Assembly (NCBI RefSeq): GCF_030694575.1
Contig: NZ_JAUYUS010000112.1
Location: 1 to 64,000, forward strand
DNA: 64,000 nucleotides
Reading direction: 5' to 3'
Origin: Parvibaculum sp.
GTDB taxonomy: Bacteria > Pseudomonadota > Alphaproteobacteria > Parvibaculales > Parvibaculaceae
Under the pieces are notes generated by a model, which had not been told where the DNA came from, ran no database searches, and saw only the letters and a program-made list of their open reading frames with translations. The first letter of the stretch is position 1, and every line of letters starts with the position of its first letter. Positions 1 through 8,195 of this stretch are shown piece after piece. Both the position numbers and the translations under genes were made by a program.

Positions 1-375
1 ATGGACCGCGAGGATGCACGGATCGCGATGGCGGAAGTGGCGCCGGAGGGGATCGTCGTTTCCAATCATGGCGGACGGCAGCTCGACGGCACGCCGGCGA
101 CGCTCGACGCGCTGCCCGCGATCCGCGAGGAGGTGGGCGACCGGACGACGGTTTTCGTCGATGGCGGCATCCGAAGCGGGCTCGACATCGTGAAGGCGAT
201 GGCGCAAGGCGCGGATGCGTGCCTGCTCGGCCGCGCCTGGGCCTTTGCACTGGCGGCGCAGGGGGAAGCCGGCGTGAAGGCGATGCTCGGCACGATGCGG
301 CAGGAAATGCATGTGGCGCAAGCGCTGACGGGCTTCACGCGGGCGCGGGATATCGACGGCAGCGCGATTGCGTGA
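1..375 (+). CDS. FMN-dependent alpha-hydroxy-acid oxidase/dehydrogenase, C-terminal part
   Basis: This is the 3' end of a gene cut by the window edge, so its first ATG is probably internal. The 124 visible residues carry the family's active-site block SNHGGRQLDG (about 21-30), whose His and Arg act on the hydroxy acid, followed by the FMN-phosphate segment DGGIRSGLDIVKA (about 54-66) and GRAWAFAL. Members such as L-lactate dehydrogenase LldD, glycolate oxidase and mandelate dehydrogenase oxidise 2-hydroxy acids to 2-oxo acids. The substrate cannot be told from the C-terminus, so no symbol is given. Confidence 0.9.
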   Translation: MDREDARIAMAEVAPEGIVVSNHGGRQLDGTPATLDALPAIREEVGDRTTVFVDGGIRSGLDIVKAMAQGADACLLGRAWAFALAAQGEAGVKAMLGTMRQEMHVAQALTGFTRARDIDGSAIA

Positions 376-414
376 GACGACCGGGGCACGAGGGGCGCGG
401 ATCATCGGGAAGAC

Positions 415-876
415 ATGATGAGACCTGCTTCATATCTTTCGCTTGCGGCACTTGTTCTTGCCGCGCTCGCGCTCGTTCCGGCGGGCGCGCATCTCTTTGC
501 CCTGCCTAACAAGATCGGGCTGACGCAGGACGACTATTTCACCGTTCAGGGCATCTATCGCGGCTGGAGCCTGTTCGGCATCGTGCTCATCGGATCGCTT
601 GCCGCCAATCTCGCGTTGGCCGTTGCGCTGCGGCGAGAGCGGGTGCCCTGCCTGTTCGCGGCGGCGGGCGCCCTTCTCATGGCGGCGGTGCTGCTTCTCT
701 TCTTCGCGTTCATCTATCCGGCAAACCAGGCGACGGCGAACTGGACAGCGGTGCCGGAGAACTGGGACATGCTGCGCAGGCAATGGGAATATGGCCATGC
801 GGTGAATGCGGTGCTGACATTCGCGGCGTTCATCTGCGTCGCGGCGAGCGCACTCGGAACGCGGCGGGAAATATAG
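415..876 (+). CDS. DUF1772-like four-helix membrane protein
   Basis: This 153-residue protein has four hydrophobic segments (about 6-26, 47-70, 78-101 and 126-147). The stretch NWTAVPENWDMLRRQWEYGH between segments 3 and 4 resembles the conserved block of DUF1772 (anthrone-oxygenase-like) inner-membrane proteins. A GGGAAG motif lies just ahead of the ATGATG start. It follows the oxidase gene by 39 bases and may be co-transcribed with it. The role is unknown; the family name is from memory of the motif. Confidence 0.7.
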   Translation: MMRPASYLSLAALVLAALALVPAGAHLFALPNKIGLTQDDYFTVQGIYRGWSLFGIVLIGSLAANLALAVALRRERVPCLFAAAGALLMAAVLLLFFAFIYPANQATANWTAVPENWDMLRRQWEYGHAVNAVLTFAAFICVAASALGTRREI

Positions 877-877
877 G

Positions 878-1387
878 TCAGGCCGAGGTTCGGGGTTTTC
901 GCTTTTTCGCGGCGCGCCTGCGGGCGGCGGGGTCGATGACGATTTCGATGTCGGTCATGTCCACCGCCCTACCCTTTTCATCGACATAAGCGACGGAAAT
1001 CTTGCCGCCCGTCGTGCGCGAGCGGAGCGTGAGCGGCAGCTTTTTCCCGCCCAGATATTTGTCGCCCCATTGCGTCATCGCCATGAAGGGGAGCGCCAGC
1101 GCGCGGCCCATCTTCGTCAGCGGATATTCGACGCGGGCGCGCTGGCCCACTTCGCGATAGGCGCGCTTGTCCATGATGCCGGTTTCGACCAGCGATGCGA
1201 GGCGGGCGCTCAAGACAGTGCGCGGGATGTCGAGATCGGCCTGAAAGTCGTCGAAGCGGCGCAGGCCATGCTGCGCGGAGCGGAGAATGAGCAGCGTCCA
1301 GCGGTCGCCGATCAGCTCGAAGCTGCGCGAGAGGTTGCATTCTGCGAGCGAGACCGGCGAGCGGCGGATGGGGGCATCGTCCTTCAT
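878..1387 (-). CDS. HxlR-family winged-helix transcriptional regulator
   Basis: The 169-residue product starts MKDDAPIRR and contains the HxlR signature ECNLSRSFELIGDRWTLLIL, then a winged helix with VLSARLASLVETGIMDKRAY and PLTKMGRALALP. HxlR proteins are small dimeric DNA-binding regulators, often redox- or aldehyde-responsive. The C-terminus ends in a basic ARRRAAKKRK tail. It is divergent from the dienelactone hydrolase gene, a usual setting for a regulator and its target. In-frame ATGs at 1417 and 1447 would lengthen the N-terminus by 10 or 20 residues; 1387 fits the usual family length best, but no start has a strong ribosome binding site. Confidence 0.85.
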   Translation of the reverse strand: MKDDAPIRRSPVSLAECNLSRSFELIGDRWTLLILRSAQHGLRRFDDFQADLDIPRTVLSARLASLVETGIMDKRAYREVGQRARVEYPLTKMGRALALPFMAMTQWGDKYLGGKKLPLTLRSRTTGGKISVAYVDEKGRAVDMTDIEIVIDPAARRRAAKKRKPRTSA

Positions 1388-1472
1388 GACGCCAGCATAT
1401 CTGAGTTGCAAATTCATATCCAGCCTGTCATGGTCAGCAAAGTCCATAAAATGGATTCAGCAGGAGAAGATC

Positions 1473-2297
1473 ATGGCGCCGCAGAACCTCCACGAAGACG
1501 ACCCGCTCGACGATTTCGACCCGCGCGAGATCACGCTCAACGGCGCGACGAAGAGGGTTCATGTGAGCGGCGCCGGGCCTGCCGTGATCGTGATGACGGA
1601 GATGCCCGGCATCAGCCCGCATGTGGCGCGGTTTGCGCGCTGGGTGCGCGACGCGGGGTTCACGGTCTACATGCCTTCACTGTTCGGCCGCGACGGCGCC
1701 GTGCCGGCGGCGGAGGAAGGCGTGGCGGTTTTTCAGCGGGTGTGCGTTAGCGCCGAGTTCCGCGCCTTCGGGGCGAATACCTCGAGCCCGGTGACGCAAT
1801 GGCTGAGGGCGCTGGCGCGGATGGCGCATCAGGAATGCGGAGGGCCGGGCGTCGGCGCGATCGGCATGTGCTTCACGGGGAATTTCGCGCTCACCATGAT
1901 GCTGGAGCCGGCGGTGCTGGCGCCGGTTCTCGCGCAGCCGTCTCTGCCGCTCGACGAGCCAGCGGGACTGGAGATCGCGCCGGAGGAGCTGACGGCGGTG
2001 AAGGCGCGGCTCGACCGCGAGGACCTCACCGTTCTCGGCTATCGCTTCACGGGCGACAGAATCTGCCGGGCGGAACGCTTTGCGGCTTACGCGAACGCCC
2101 TCGGCGACCGCTTCAGAGCACGGGTGCTGCCGGACGAGGCGGCGAACACAGATGTTGCGCCCTTCTTCGCCAAGCATGTCAACTATCCGCACAGCGTGGT
2201 GACGCAGCACCTGATCGACGCGGCGGGCGAGCCGACGATTGCGGCGCGCGACGAGATACTGGCGTTTTTCGCGCAGCGGCTTGGCGAGGGGCGTTGA
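1473..2297 (+). CDS. Dienelactone hydrolase family alpha/beta hydrolase
   Basis: This 274-residue protein has the nucleophile elbow GMCFTGNFAL (Cys nucleophile), and the later motif NYPHSVVT supplies a likely catalytic His. Family members hydrolyse enol-lactones and related esters in the cytoplasm. The start is the ATG of MAPQNLHEDD, with AGGAGA at 1462-1467 six to ten bases upstream; longer upstream reading is unlikely. The divergent HxlR gene is its probable regulator. The true substrate is unknown, and no other ring-cleavage genes are nearby. Confidence 0.85.
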   Translation: MAPQNLHEDDPLDDFDPREITLNGATKRVHVSGAGPAVIVMTEMPGISPHVARFARWVRDAGFTVYMPSLFGRDGAVPAAEEGVAVFQRVCVSAEFRAFGANTSSPVTQWLRALARMAHQECGGPGVGAIGMCFTGNFALTMMLEPAVLAPVLAQPSLPLDEPAGLEIAPEELTAVKARLDREDLTVLGYRFTGDRICRAERFAAYANALGDRFRARVLPDEAANTDVAPFFAKHVNYPHSVVTQHLIDAAGEPTIAARDEILAFFAQRLGEGR

Positions 2298-2307
2298 TCC
2301 AGAGGCA

Positions 2308-2646
2308 TCAGAGATCGAGTTCGGTGCGGCAGGCGGCCTTCAGAAGGGGAAGGCGGGAGCGGACCAGCTCCCATATGATTTCGATATCGATGTCGCCGTA
2401 GTCGTGACGCAAGATCGAACCGAAGCGGCGAAGGTTCACGAAATCCGCCTCGGGATATTTTCCGTCCAGCCCATCGCCGATCTTCCGTGCAGCTTCGCAG
2501 CATCGTTCAAGACATCGCTCGACAGCATCCTGCGTCAGCGGGCTGGAGCGAAACGCCGCTTCATCCATGCCCGCTACATGCCCCTCAATACGCGCGATCT
2601 GTTCGAGAATATCTCCGAGACGTTTCAGCGGATCGCTAGAAGGCAT
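2308..2646 (-). CDS. hepT: HepT-like HEPN-domain toxin
   Basis: This 112-residue all-helical protein matches the HepT/DUF86 family. It ends with the HEPN active-site pattern RFGSILRHDYGDID, i.e. R-X6-H-X-Y. In characterised MntA-HepT modules the HEPN protein is an RNase toxin, and the Tyr of the R-X4-6-H-X-Y motif is AMPylated by the partner nucleotidyltransferase. Its start lies inside the last codons of the upstream gene (11-base overlap, 2636-2646), so the two are translated together. It converges with the dienelactone hydrolase gene with only ten bases between them. Confidence 0.85.
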   Translation of the reverse strand: MPSSDPLKRLGDILEQIARIEGHVAGMDEAAFRSSPLTQDAVERCLERCCEAARKIGDGLDGKYPEADFVNLRRFGSILRHDYGDIDIEIIWELVRSRLPLLKAACRTELDL

Positions 2647-3133
2647 AAATCTGATCCTCGGCGAGATGTTCCGCGAGTTCCGGTTTCATGCCGGCACGAC
2701 GACGAACGATATCGACCGGGACGCCGATGAGGCTTTCGACAAGGCCGCCAATACCCGCGAGGTCGAGAATATCGAAGCGGCGAGCCGGATCGATATCGAC
2801 CACGATGTCTATATCGCTTTCGGGCGTGTCTTCCATGCGGGCGACGGAGCCGAAGACGGCGAGGTGGAGAACGCCTCGTCTTTCGAGTTCGGGTTGCGCT
2901 TTCTGCAGTGTACGGAGCACATGGGCGAGGCGGCTTTTGTGGCGCGGGCGATCCGACAGGGCCGATTGCAGCGCCTGTAGGCTGGCGCGGAGGGGCGTTC
3001 CCCTGCCCTTTTCGAAATTGACCAGCGTGGCGCGGGAGATGCCGGCGCGGCGGGCAAGCTCGGCCTGGGTCAGGCGGAGGCGGGCGCGGGCGGCGCGGAG
3101 GTCGGCGGGGGTGAGGGTTTCGGCAGTTTCCAT
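2636..3133 (-). CDS. mntA: XRE helix-turn-helix fused to MNT-type nucleotidyltransferase antitoxin
   Basis: The 165-residue product has two parts. Residues about 11-60 form an XRE/Cro helix-turn-helix (LTQAELARRAGISRATLVNF). Residues about 88-165 form a minimal nucleotidyltransferase with the exact G-S-X10-D-X-D catalytic signature (FGSVARMEDTPESDIDIVV). MntA antitoxins AMPylate and silence HepT. The added XRE domain suggests that the antitoxin also represses its own promoter in the AT-rich stretch just upstream (3134-3180). It is the first gene of the pair and overlaps hepT. Confidence 0.88.
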   Translation of the reverse strand: METAETLTPADLRAARARLRLTQAELARRAGISRATLVNFEKGRGTPLRASLQALQSALSDRPRHKSRLAHVLRTLQKAQPELERRGVLHLAVFGSVARMEDTPESDIDIVVDIDPARRFDILDLAGIGGLVESLIGVPVDIVRRRAGMKPELAEHLAEDQIYAF

Positions 3134-3208
3134 GACTGAAGGATGTACAATATTTTACTTTTTGTCAAATATTTTACATCACACAGCATGTCAGGCTCGG
3201 CGCCCCCG

Positions 3209-3258
3209 CCCCAAACGGCTTGCAGCCGTTTGACCCTCCCCGAGGGGAGGGTGGGAAG
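3209..3258. repeat. Dispersed ~50 bp double-hairpin repeat, copy 1
   Basis: The first half is a perfect hairpin, AAACGGCT-TGC-AGCCGTTT. The second half is a C-rich/G-rich hairpin (GACCCTCCC ... GGGAGGGTGGG). The first 32 bases (3209-3240) are identical to 61529-61560 and the rest is nearly so. It lies between the toxin-antitoxin promoter and the 3' end of the sugar dehydrogenase gene. Confidence 0.8.
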
Positions 3259-3295
3259 AAAGATTGCCGATGAGCGTGTGTCTCTGTACTGCGCC

Positions 3296-4459
3296 CTACT
3301 CCGCTTTCGTTATGCGGAGGATCTGGCCTTCTTCTTCGTCGGTGAGGAGGTAGAGGGCGCCGTCGGGGCCCTGGCGGACGTCGCGGATGCGGAGGCCCAG
3401 GGTTTCGAGGAGGGGTTCGTCGGTCAATACCTTGTCGCCGTCGAGGGTGAGACGGCGGAGGCTCGGGATGGCGAGGCCGCCGACGAAAAGGTTGCCCTTC
3501 CATTCGGGGATGGCGTCGCCCGTATAGAAGGCCATGCCGGAAGCGCCGATGGAGGGCGTCCACTGATAATGCGGGTCCTCCATGCCGGGTGCAGATTTTT
3601 TGCCGGTGCCGACCGGCGTGCCGTTGTAGTTGACGCCGTTGGAGACGACGGGCCAGCCGTAATTCTTGCCGGGTTCGGGAATGTTGATCTCATCGCCGCC
3701 GCGCGGCCCGTGTTCGTTTTCCCAGAGTTTGCCGGTTTCGGGATTGAGGGCGGCGCCTTGCGGATTGCGGTGGCCGTAGGACCAGATTTCCGGGAGGGCG
3801 CCTTCCTTGTCCACGAAGGGATTGTCTTCAGGCACGGAGCCGTCGGGCCAGATGCGGACGACCTTGCCGAGATGGGATGAGAGGTCCTGCGCCTGGCCGC
3901 GGAATTTTTCCTGCTGGCGCTCGCCCAGCGTGACGAAGAGATGGCCTTCACGGTCGAAGACGAGGCGCGAGCCGAAATGATTGGTGCTCGCTTCCTTCGG
4001 CTGCTGGCGGAAGATGACTTCCACGTCCTTCAATTGCGGCGACATGCTTTCGGTGAGACGGCCGCGCGCGACGGCGGTGCCGTTTTTATTTTTGTTCTCC
4101 GGGGCGTCGCCTTTTTCCGAATAGGTCAGATAGACGAAACGGTTTTCCGCGAAGTCCGGGTCGAGCGCGACGTCGAGCAATCCGCCCTGGCTGCGCGCGT
4201 CGACCTGCGGCACGCCATAGATCGCATTGCCGATCTTTCCTTTGGGCGTGACGATGCGGAGGAAGCCCGGCCGTTCGGTGACGAGCATGTTGCCGTCCGG
4301 CAGGAAGGCGAGACCCCAAGGATGCTTCAGGCCCTGCGCCACCGTTTCGACGCGGATATTCGTTTCGCGGGTCGCGATATTTTCATCGAGCGCGAAGGCG
4401 GCGCCCGCCGATCCGGCAAGGAGGCAGACGGCGAGAAGGAGGCTCGGGATGCGGGGCAT
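3296..4459 (-). CDS. PQQ-dependent soluble aldose/sorbosone-type sugar dehydrogenase
   Basis: The 387-residue protein starts with a signal peptide (hydrophobic 6-20, likely cut after AFA), so it acts in the periplasm. It has the GSDH beta-propeller signatures GLKHPWGLAFLPDGNMLVTERPG, HFGSRLVFDREGHLF and GHRNPQGAALNP (each given in part). Soluble PQQ enzymes of this family (Asd/YliI type) oxidise aldoses to lactones and feed electrons to the respiratory chain. It is the second gene of a two-gene operon, starting two bases after the stop of the lipoprotein gene. No PQQ synthesis genes are in the window. Confidence 0.88.
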   Translation of the reverse strand: MPRIPSLLLAVCLLAGSAGAAFALDENIATRETNIRVETVAQGLKHPWGLAFLPDGNMLVTERPGFLRIVTPKGKIGNAIYGVPQVDARSQGGLLDVALDPDFAENRFVYLTYSEKGDAPENKNKNGTAVARGRLTESMSPQLKDVEVIFRQQPKEASTNHFGSRLVFDREGHLFVTLGERQQEKFRGQAQDLSSHLGKVVRIWPDGSVPEDNPFVDKEGALPEIWSYGHRNPQGAALNPETGKLWENEHGPRGGDEINIPEPGKNYGWPVVSNGVNYNGTPVGTGKKSAPGMEDPHYQWTPSIGASGMAFYTGDAIPEWKGNLFVGGLAIPSLRRLTLDGDKVLTDEPLLETLGLRIRDVRQGPDGALYLLTDEEEGQILRITKAE

Positions 4460-4461
4460 GG

Positions 4462-5154
4462 TTAGTTCCTTCCGGCTTCGGGCGGGCTCATATCGGCGGC
4501 GGAGCCGTTCACGGCGCTGCCTTCGTGAGCCGTTTTCGGCGGCGCGCGCAGGATTTCTCCCGTGCCCTCCGGCATGACGTCGCTGGTGGACCAGGAGATA
4601 ATGAACAAGGCGTCGTATTCGGTCTGTTGCGAGAAGCCGAAATCGGAGGCGGAACTTGAAATCAGCTTGCCGGTCTTCGCGTCGTAGCCGGCGGCGGCGA
4701 ATTTCGCGACGCCCTGGCGGCGGTCGCGCTTGAAGAGCGCGATCTCGGGCAAGCCGAGGCTGCCCGCCAGCGGGATCGGCACATCCATCTGCGGGATGCC
4801 GACGATCAGCGAGTTCTCGTCTATCGAGAGCGCGCCGGCGCGAATTTCCACGATCATGTCGGCCTGATCCCGCTTTTCGACGAGGCGCGCGCCGCGGCGC
4901 AACAGCCGGTCGCGGATGGCGGCGACGGCGTATTTGCTGTCGGTGCCGTCGAAATACGCGGAGTCGACGAAGATTTTCGTATCCACGGGAATGGCGATGG
5001 AGAGGTTCTGCGCCGCGCGGTCGGCGGCGGCGGAGATCATCAACTGTTCCGTCGCTGTACGCGAGGGGGCGGTCCGGCGCTCCGTGGTGCAGCCGGCGAG
5101 GAGAAGGGCCGCCATGGCGGCGAGAGCGAAGGGGGCAAGCGGGCGGGGTTGCAT
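4462..5154 (-). CDS. DUF6655-type lipoprotein
   Basis: From the ATG at 5154 the 230-residue product has a lipoprotein signal peptide with lipobox LLAG-C (Cys about 22), followed by TTERRTAPSRTATEQLMIS, a block I associate with DUF6655 proteins. An AAGGGA ribosome binding site sits about six bases upstream. The in-frame ATG at 5178 lacks one. The protein should be anchored to a membrane facing the periplasm. It is transcribed just ahead of the sugar dehydrogenase. The function is unknown. Confidence 0.75.
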   Translation of the reverse strand: MQPRPLAPFALAAMAALLLAGCTTERRTAPSRTATEQLMISAAADRAAQNLSIAIPVDTKIFVDSAYFDGTDSKYAVAAIRDRLLRRGARLVEKRDQADMIVEIRAGALSIDENSLIVGIPQMDVPIPLAGSLGLPEIALFKRDRRQGVAKFAAAGYDAKTGKLISSSASDFGFSQQTEYDALFIISWSTSDVMPEGTGEILRAPPKTAHEGSAVNGSAADMSPPEAGRN

Positions 5155-5277
5155 GAAATCCCTTGGGAAAGCGGTCATGAGCCGAGCTTCGCCGCAGGAG
5201 GGGACGAAAATGTGGCGGTGCGGCAAAGAGCGCGCGGTCCCTGCCCGCCAGGTCACAACATTTCGGGCGATGGAACC

Positions 5278-5321
5278 TTGACAGAAAAGGCGGGTGGCTT
5301 TTAGTTAGGCTACCGAACTAA
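5278..5321 (+). promoter_or_regulatory. Promoter with 21 bp palindromic operator
   Basis: TTGACA at 5278-5283 is a perfect -35. Seventeen bases later begins a 21-base near-perfect palindrome (5301-5321; arms TTAGTT-x-GG and CC-x-AACTAA around CTA) that covers the -10 position. A repressor bound there would block transcription of the nitronate monooxygenase gene. The size and symmetry suit a TetR or MarR dimer; the regulator is not identified. Confidence 0.65.
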
Positions 5322-5369
5322 ATGACGGCGCCGGTTTCACCCGGCCTCGCGCTTCAGGGAGTAGCCCCC

Positions 5370-6335
5370 ATGACGATCCGCACACCGCTTTGCGACCTTC
5401 TCGGCATCAAATATCCGATCATGCTGGCCGGCATGGGCGGGGTTTCCTATGCGGAACTCGCGGCCGCCGTATCCAATGCGGGCGGCTTCGGCACGCTCGG
5501 CATGGCCGGGCTGCAGCCGGAGGAGATCCGCGTGCAGATGAAGAAGGTGAAAGACCTGACGGACAAGCCGTTCGGCGTCGACCTTCTGGCGGCGGTGCCG
5601 GAATCGCTGGAGCGAACGGCGGACATCATGATCGAGGAAGGCGCGACGGCGTTCATTTCCGGTCTCGGCGTGCCGAACAACATCCTGAAGAAGCTGCACG
5701 ATGCGGGCATGAAGGTGATGAATGTGTGCGGCACCGTGAAACATGCGGTGGCGGGCGAGAAGGCGGGGCTCGACGGCGTGATCGCGCAGGGCACCGAAGG
5801 CGGCGGACATACGGGCAAGGTGGCCGGCATGGCGCTGATCCCGCAGATCGTGGACGCGGTGAAGACGATCCCCGTGATCGCGGCCGGCTCCATCGTCGAC
5901 GGGCGCGGGCTCGCGGCGGCACTTGCCTTCGGCGCGCAGGGCGTGTGGATGGGCACGCGCTTCATCGCCGCGAAGGAAAGCCATGCGGGCGACATGTACC
6001 GGCAGGTGATCGTGGACGCGAAGGACACGGACACGATCGTGACGCGCTGCTATTCGGGCAAGACGATGCGCGTGTTCAACAATCCTTACGTGCAGGACTG
6101 GGAGAGCCGTCCGCAGGAGATCCAGCCGTTCCCGCAGCAGGCGATCCTGTCGCATCAGAACAATGTGATGGGCGGTATCGGCGGGCAGATCGAAGGGCTC
6201 GACCGCGACCGCTCCTGCTTTGCCATGGGCCAGGGCGCGGGCGGTATTCACGAGGTGCTGACGGCGGCCGAAATCGTCGAGAAGACGATGGCGGAGGCCG
6301 AAGAGGTTCTGGCGCGGCTGAAGAAATACGCCTGA
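5370..6335 (+). CDS. Nitronate monooxygenase (2-nitropropane dioxygenase family)
   Basis: The 321-residue FMN TIM-barrel protein has the family landmarks PIMLAGMGGVSYAELAAAVS near the N-terminus, QGTEGGGHTGK (flavin and active-site His), IPVIAAGSIVDGRG and GVWMGTRF. Members oxidise alkyl nitronates; many homologues are generic FMN-linked enoate or quinone reductases, so the substrate is uncertain. The start is the ATG at 5370 (AGGGAG about ten bases upstream). The ATG at 5322 directly abuts the 21 bp operator and would leave no leader, so it is rejected. Confidence 0.85.
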   Translation: MTIRTPLCDLLGIKYPIMLAGMGGVSYAELAAAVSNAGGFGTLGMAGLQPEEIRVQMKKVKDLTDKPFGVDLLAAVPESLERTADIMIEEGATAFISGLGVPNNILKKLHDAGMKVMNVCGTVKHAVAGEKAGLDGVIAQGTEGGGHTGKVAGMALIPQIVDAVKTIPVIAAGSIVDGRGLAAALAFGAQGVWMGTRFIAAKESHAGDMYRQVIVDAKDTDTIVTRCYSGKTMRVFNNPYVQDWESRPQEIQPFPQQAILSHQNNVMGGIGGQIEGLDRDRSCFAMGQGAGGIHEVLTAAEIVEKTMAEAEEVLARLKKYA

Positions 6336-6424
6336 ACGAGACCGGCCGGCGGCAGGCCCGTTTCCTGCACCGCGTTCCCTGGAACCCGCACTTTTGAGGG
6401 GTGCGGACGGGAATTCGGGGCGGA

Positions 6425-6847
6425 ATGGAACAGGGACTGTCCATATTCGATACATACGGCTTCATGCGCCGGCGGAAGCGTGCGGTTTGCGCGCTGCTCG
6501 CCGCGCTGATGCTGGCCGCCGCGCCGCTTCCCCATGCCCGCGCGCTGGCGCTTCCAGGCACAATGCTGCAGCTCGCCGAGGTGCTGGGGGCCGTTCACCA
6601 TCTGCGGACGCTGTGCGGCACCAATGAGGGGCCGCTGTGGCGGAACAAGATGATCGAGATGATGAGCGTCGCCAATCCGTCCGAAACGGAGCGGCAACAG
6701 CTCATTCAACGCTTCAACGACGCCTATCACCGCTACCAGGACGCCTATCGGAACTGTACCGCCAAGGCGGCCAGCCAGTCCGACAAGCTGATGCTGGACG
6801 GGCAGAGACTGGCGGACGAGCTTGCTTCCGGCAGCTACGGCCGATAG
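6425..6847 (+). CDS. TIGR02301-type secreted protein
   Basis: This 140-residue protein has an N-terminal signal peptide (MRRRKRAVC then about 16 hydrophobic residues, ending PHARA). Its mature part carries LAEVLGAVHHLRTLCG and WRNKMIEMM, which I recognise from the TIGR02301 family of exported alphaproteobacterial proteins of unknown function. Two mature cysteines could pair. The ATG at 6425 follows a GGGG tract; GTG at 6401 and ATG at 6464 are alternatives, and the last would begin right at the signal peptide. Confidence 0.7.
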   Translation: MEQGLSIFDTYGFMRRRKRAVCALLAALMLAAAPLPHARALALPGTMLQLAEVLGAVHHLRTLCGTNEGPLWRNKMIEMMSVANPSETERQQLIQRFNDAYHRYQDAYRNCTAKAASQSDKLMLDGQRLADELASGSYGR

Positions 6848-7025
6848 CGGCGGACGAGTATCCCCTGCGACCCTATGGTTATCGGAGACGGCGTATGTCT
6901 CATCCGATATGGCGACCGTTAACCTCCGCTTCACGAAACGGGAGACATTCGCCGCGAGTGTGTTAAAAAGGCGATGTAATTCTCCGGCGCGTATGCCGGA
7001 GGCGAAAGTGCCGTAGAGAGGGACC

Positions 7026-7322
7026 ATGGCCGAAGATTTTCCTGGAGACGCCACGTTCGGTCCGCTCGACGAAGACGGATACGACGCGTCGCCGCTGACG
7101 GAATCCGAGCAGCGCCGCGTGGCATTGCAGAACATTCTCGACGCATGGGACGAAGCGCTGGGCGAAGGCGTGGAAGCCGACGTGCTGGCGACGACGGCGA
7201 TTTTCGCCGCGCTGTCCGACATGGTGGAAGCCTATGGCGAGGACGCCGTGGCGGAGATGGCGAACGGACTTGCCGACCGCGTGCGGCAGGGCGAGTTCAC
7301 GCTCAATCGCGTGCTGAACTAG
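7026..7322 (+). CDS. Small conserved acidic protein
   Basis: The 98-residue product is acidic and predicted helical (RRVALQNILDAWDEAL, ATTAIFAALSDMVEAYG). It has no signal peptide and no motif I can name. GAGGGA lies four bases ahead of the ATG, and a strong terminator follows the stop, so this looks like a real single-gene unit. The sequence resembles uncharacterised short proteins that I associate with alphaproteobacteria. No function is proposed. Confidence 0.7.
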   Translation: MAEDFPGDATFGPLDEDGYDASPLTESEQRRVALQNILDAWDEALGEGVEADVLATTAIFAALSDMVEAYGEDAVAEMANGLADRVRQGEFTLNRVLN

Positions 7323-7343
7323 GCACAAGCGGACCGCAAATCG

Positions 7344-7377
7344 AAAGCCCGCCGTTTCCTGCGAGACGGCGGGCTTT
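7344..7377. terminator. Rho-independent terminator, possibly bidirectional
   Basis: A perfect 12 bp stem (AAAGCCCGCCGT / ACGGCGGGCTTT) with a 10-base loop is followed by GATTTT on the + strand. It lies between convergent genes ending at 7322 (+) and 7400 (-) and may serve both. Confidence 0.85.
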
Positions 7378-7399
7378 GATTTTCAACGGATGATTTTCG

Positions 7400-8068
7400 T
7401 CAGAAGCGGATGTTGACGCCGAGCGAGGTGCGGTTGCTCGTCAGGTCGATATCGCCATCGACCGGCAAGCCGAACCATGTGCCGGCGTAATTTTCGGCGC
7501 CGAGATCCATGTAGAGATATTCGGCCTTCACCGACACCCTGTCGCTGATTGCATATTCCAATCCGGCGCCAGCGGTCCAGCCGACCCGGTTTTTCGTTTC
7601 GTTCACGTTCGTCGTGAAGCCGAAACCGAAATCCTGGAAATAATCGACTTCCTGCCGCGCCCAGGCGATGCCGCCCGTGAGGTAAGGAAGGAACGCGCCT
7701 GCCGCATATCCGAGACGGCCGCGAAAAGTGCTGTAGGCTTCGATCTTGCTGTGGGTTTGCGTGACGATGGTGAGGCCGACGGTGTCCACGATGTTGCGGC
7801 TGCCGGACGCCTCGGACAATCCGATGTCGGCAATAAAGCCGGTGACGATGCCGTTCGGATGCTGGTGGTCGTAACCGACCTGAATGCCGCCGGAAAAGCC
7901 GTCGAGGTCGTGGTCGTAACCGTAGTAGTCGTTCGTCTCCGTTTCAAACCAGTCGTAGCCCGCGTGCATGCCGACATAAAAACCGGACCAGTCATGGCCT
8001 CTGTCGGCGGCGAGCGCGGGCGTCGAGAACATAGCGACGGCTGCCGCGAGGCAGGCAATGCGTTTCAT
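7400..8068 (-). CDS. Outer-membrane beta-barrel protein (Omp25/31-like)
   Basis: The 222-residue protein has a signal peptide ending ALA (about residue 20), then DWSGFYVGMHAGYDW, the typical opening of small 8-strand porin-like proteins. Further alternating strands follow, and it ends in a C-terminal Phe (NIRF) as required by the BAM machinery. Related proteins are abundant structural or adhesin-like outer-membrane proteins in alphaproteobacteria. It appears monocistronic, with its own upstream region and the shared terminator at its 3' end. Confidence 0.85.
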   Translation of the reverse strand: MKRIACLAAAVAMFSTPALAADRGHDWSGFYVGMHAGYDWFETETNDYYGYDHDLDGFSGGIQVGYDHQHPNGIVTGFIADIGLSEASGSRNIVDTVGLTIVTQTHSKIEAYSTFRGRLGYAAGAFLPYLTGGIAWARQEVDYFQDFGFGFTTNVNETKNRVGWTAGAGLEYAISDRVSVKAEYLYMDLGAENYAGTWFGLPVDGDIDLTSNRTSLGVNIRF

Positions 8069-8134
8069 GGAGGGGCCCCCTTACCAAACTCATAATTTCA
8101 CTCACGCAAATTAAGGAGCATTGGTGCGAGGTCA

Positions 8135-8174
8135 ATAAAAAACGGGCGGCGAAGGGGGAGCCCCCTCGCCGCCC
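8135..8174 (-). terminator. Rho-independent terminator of the catabolic operon
   Basis: Read on the - strand, a GC-rich stem of about 14 bp (GGGCGGCGA-GGGG type, 8144-8157 with 8161-8174) is followed by TTTTTTATT. It lies directly after the ThDP enzyme gene and ends the four-gene unit that starts near 13.3 kb. Confidence 0.85.
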
Positions 8175-8195
8175 GGGCATCTGCCAAATGCCGGA

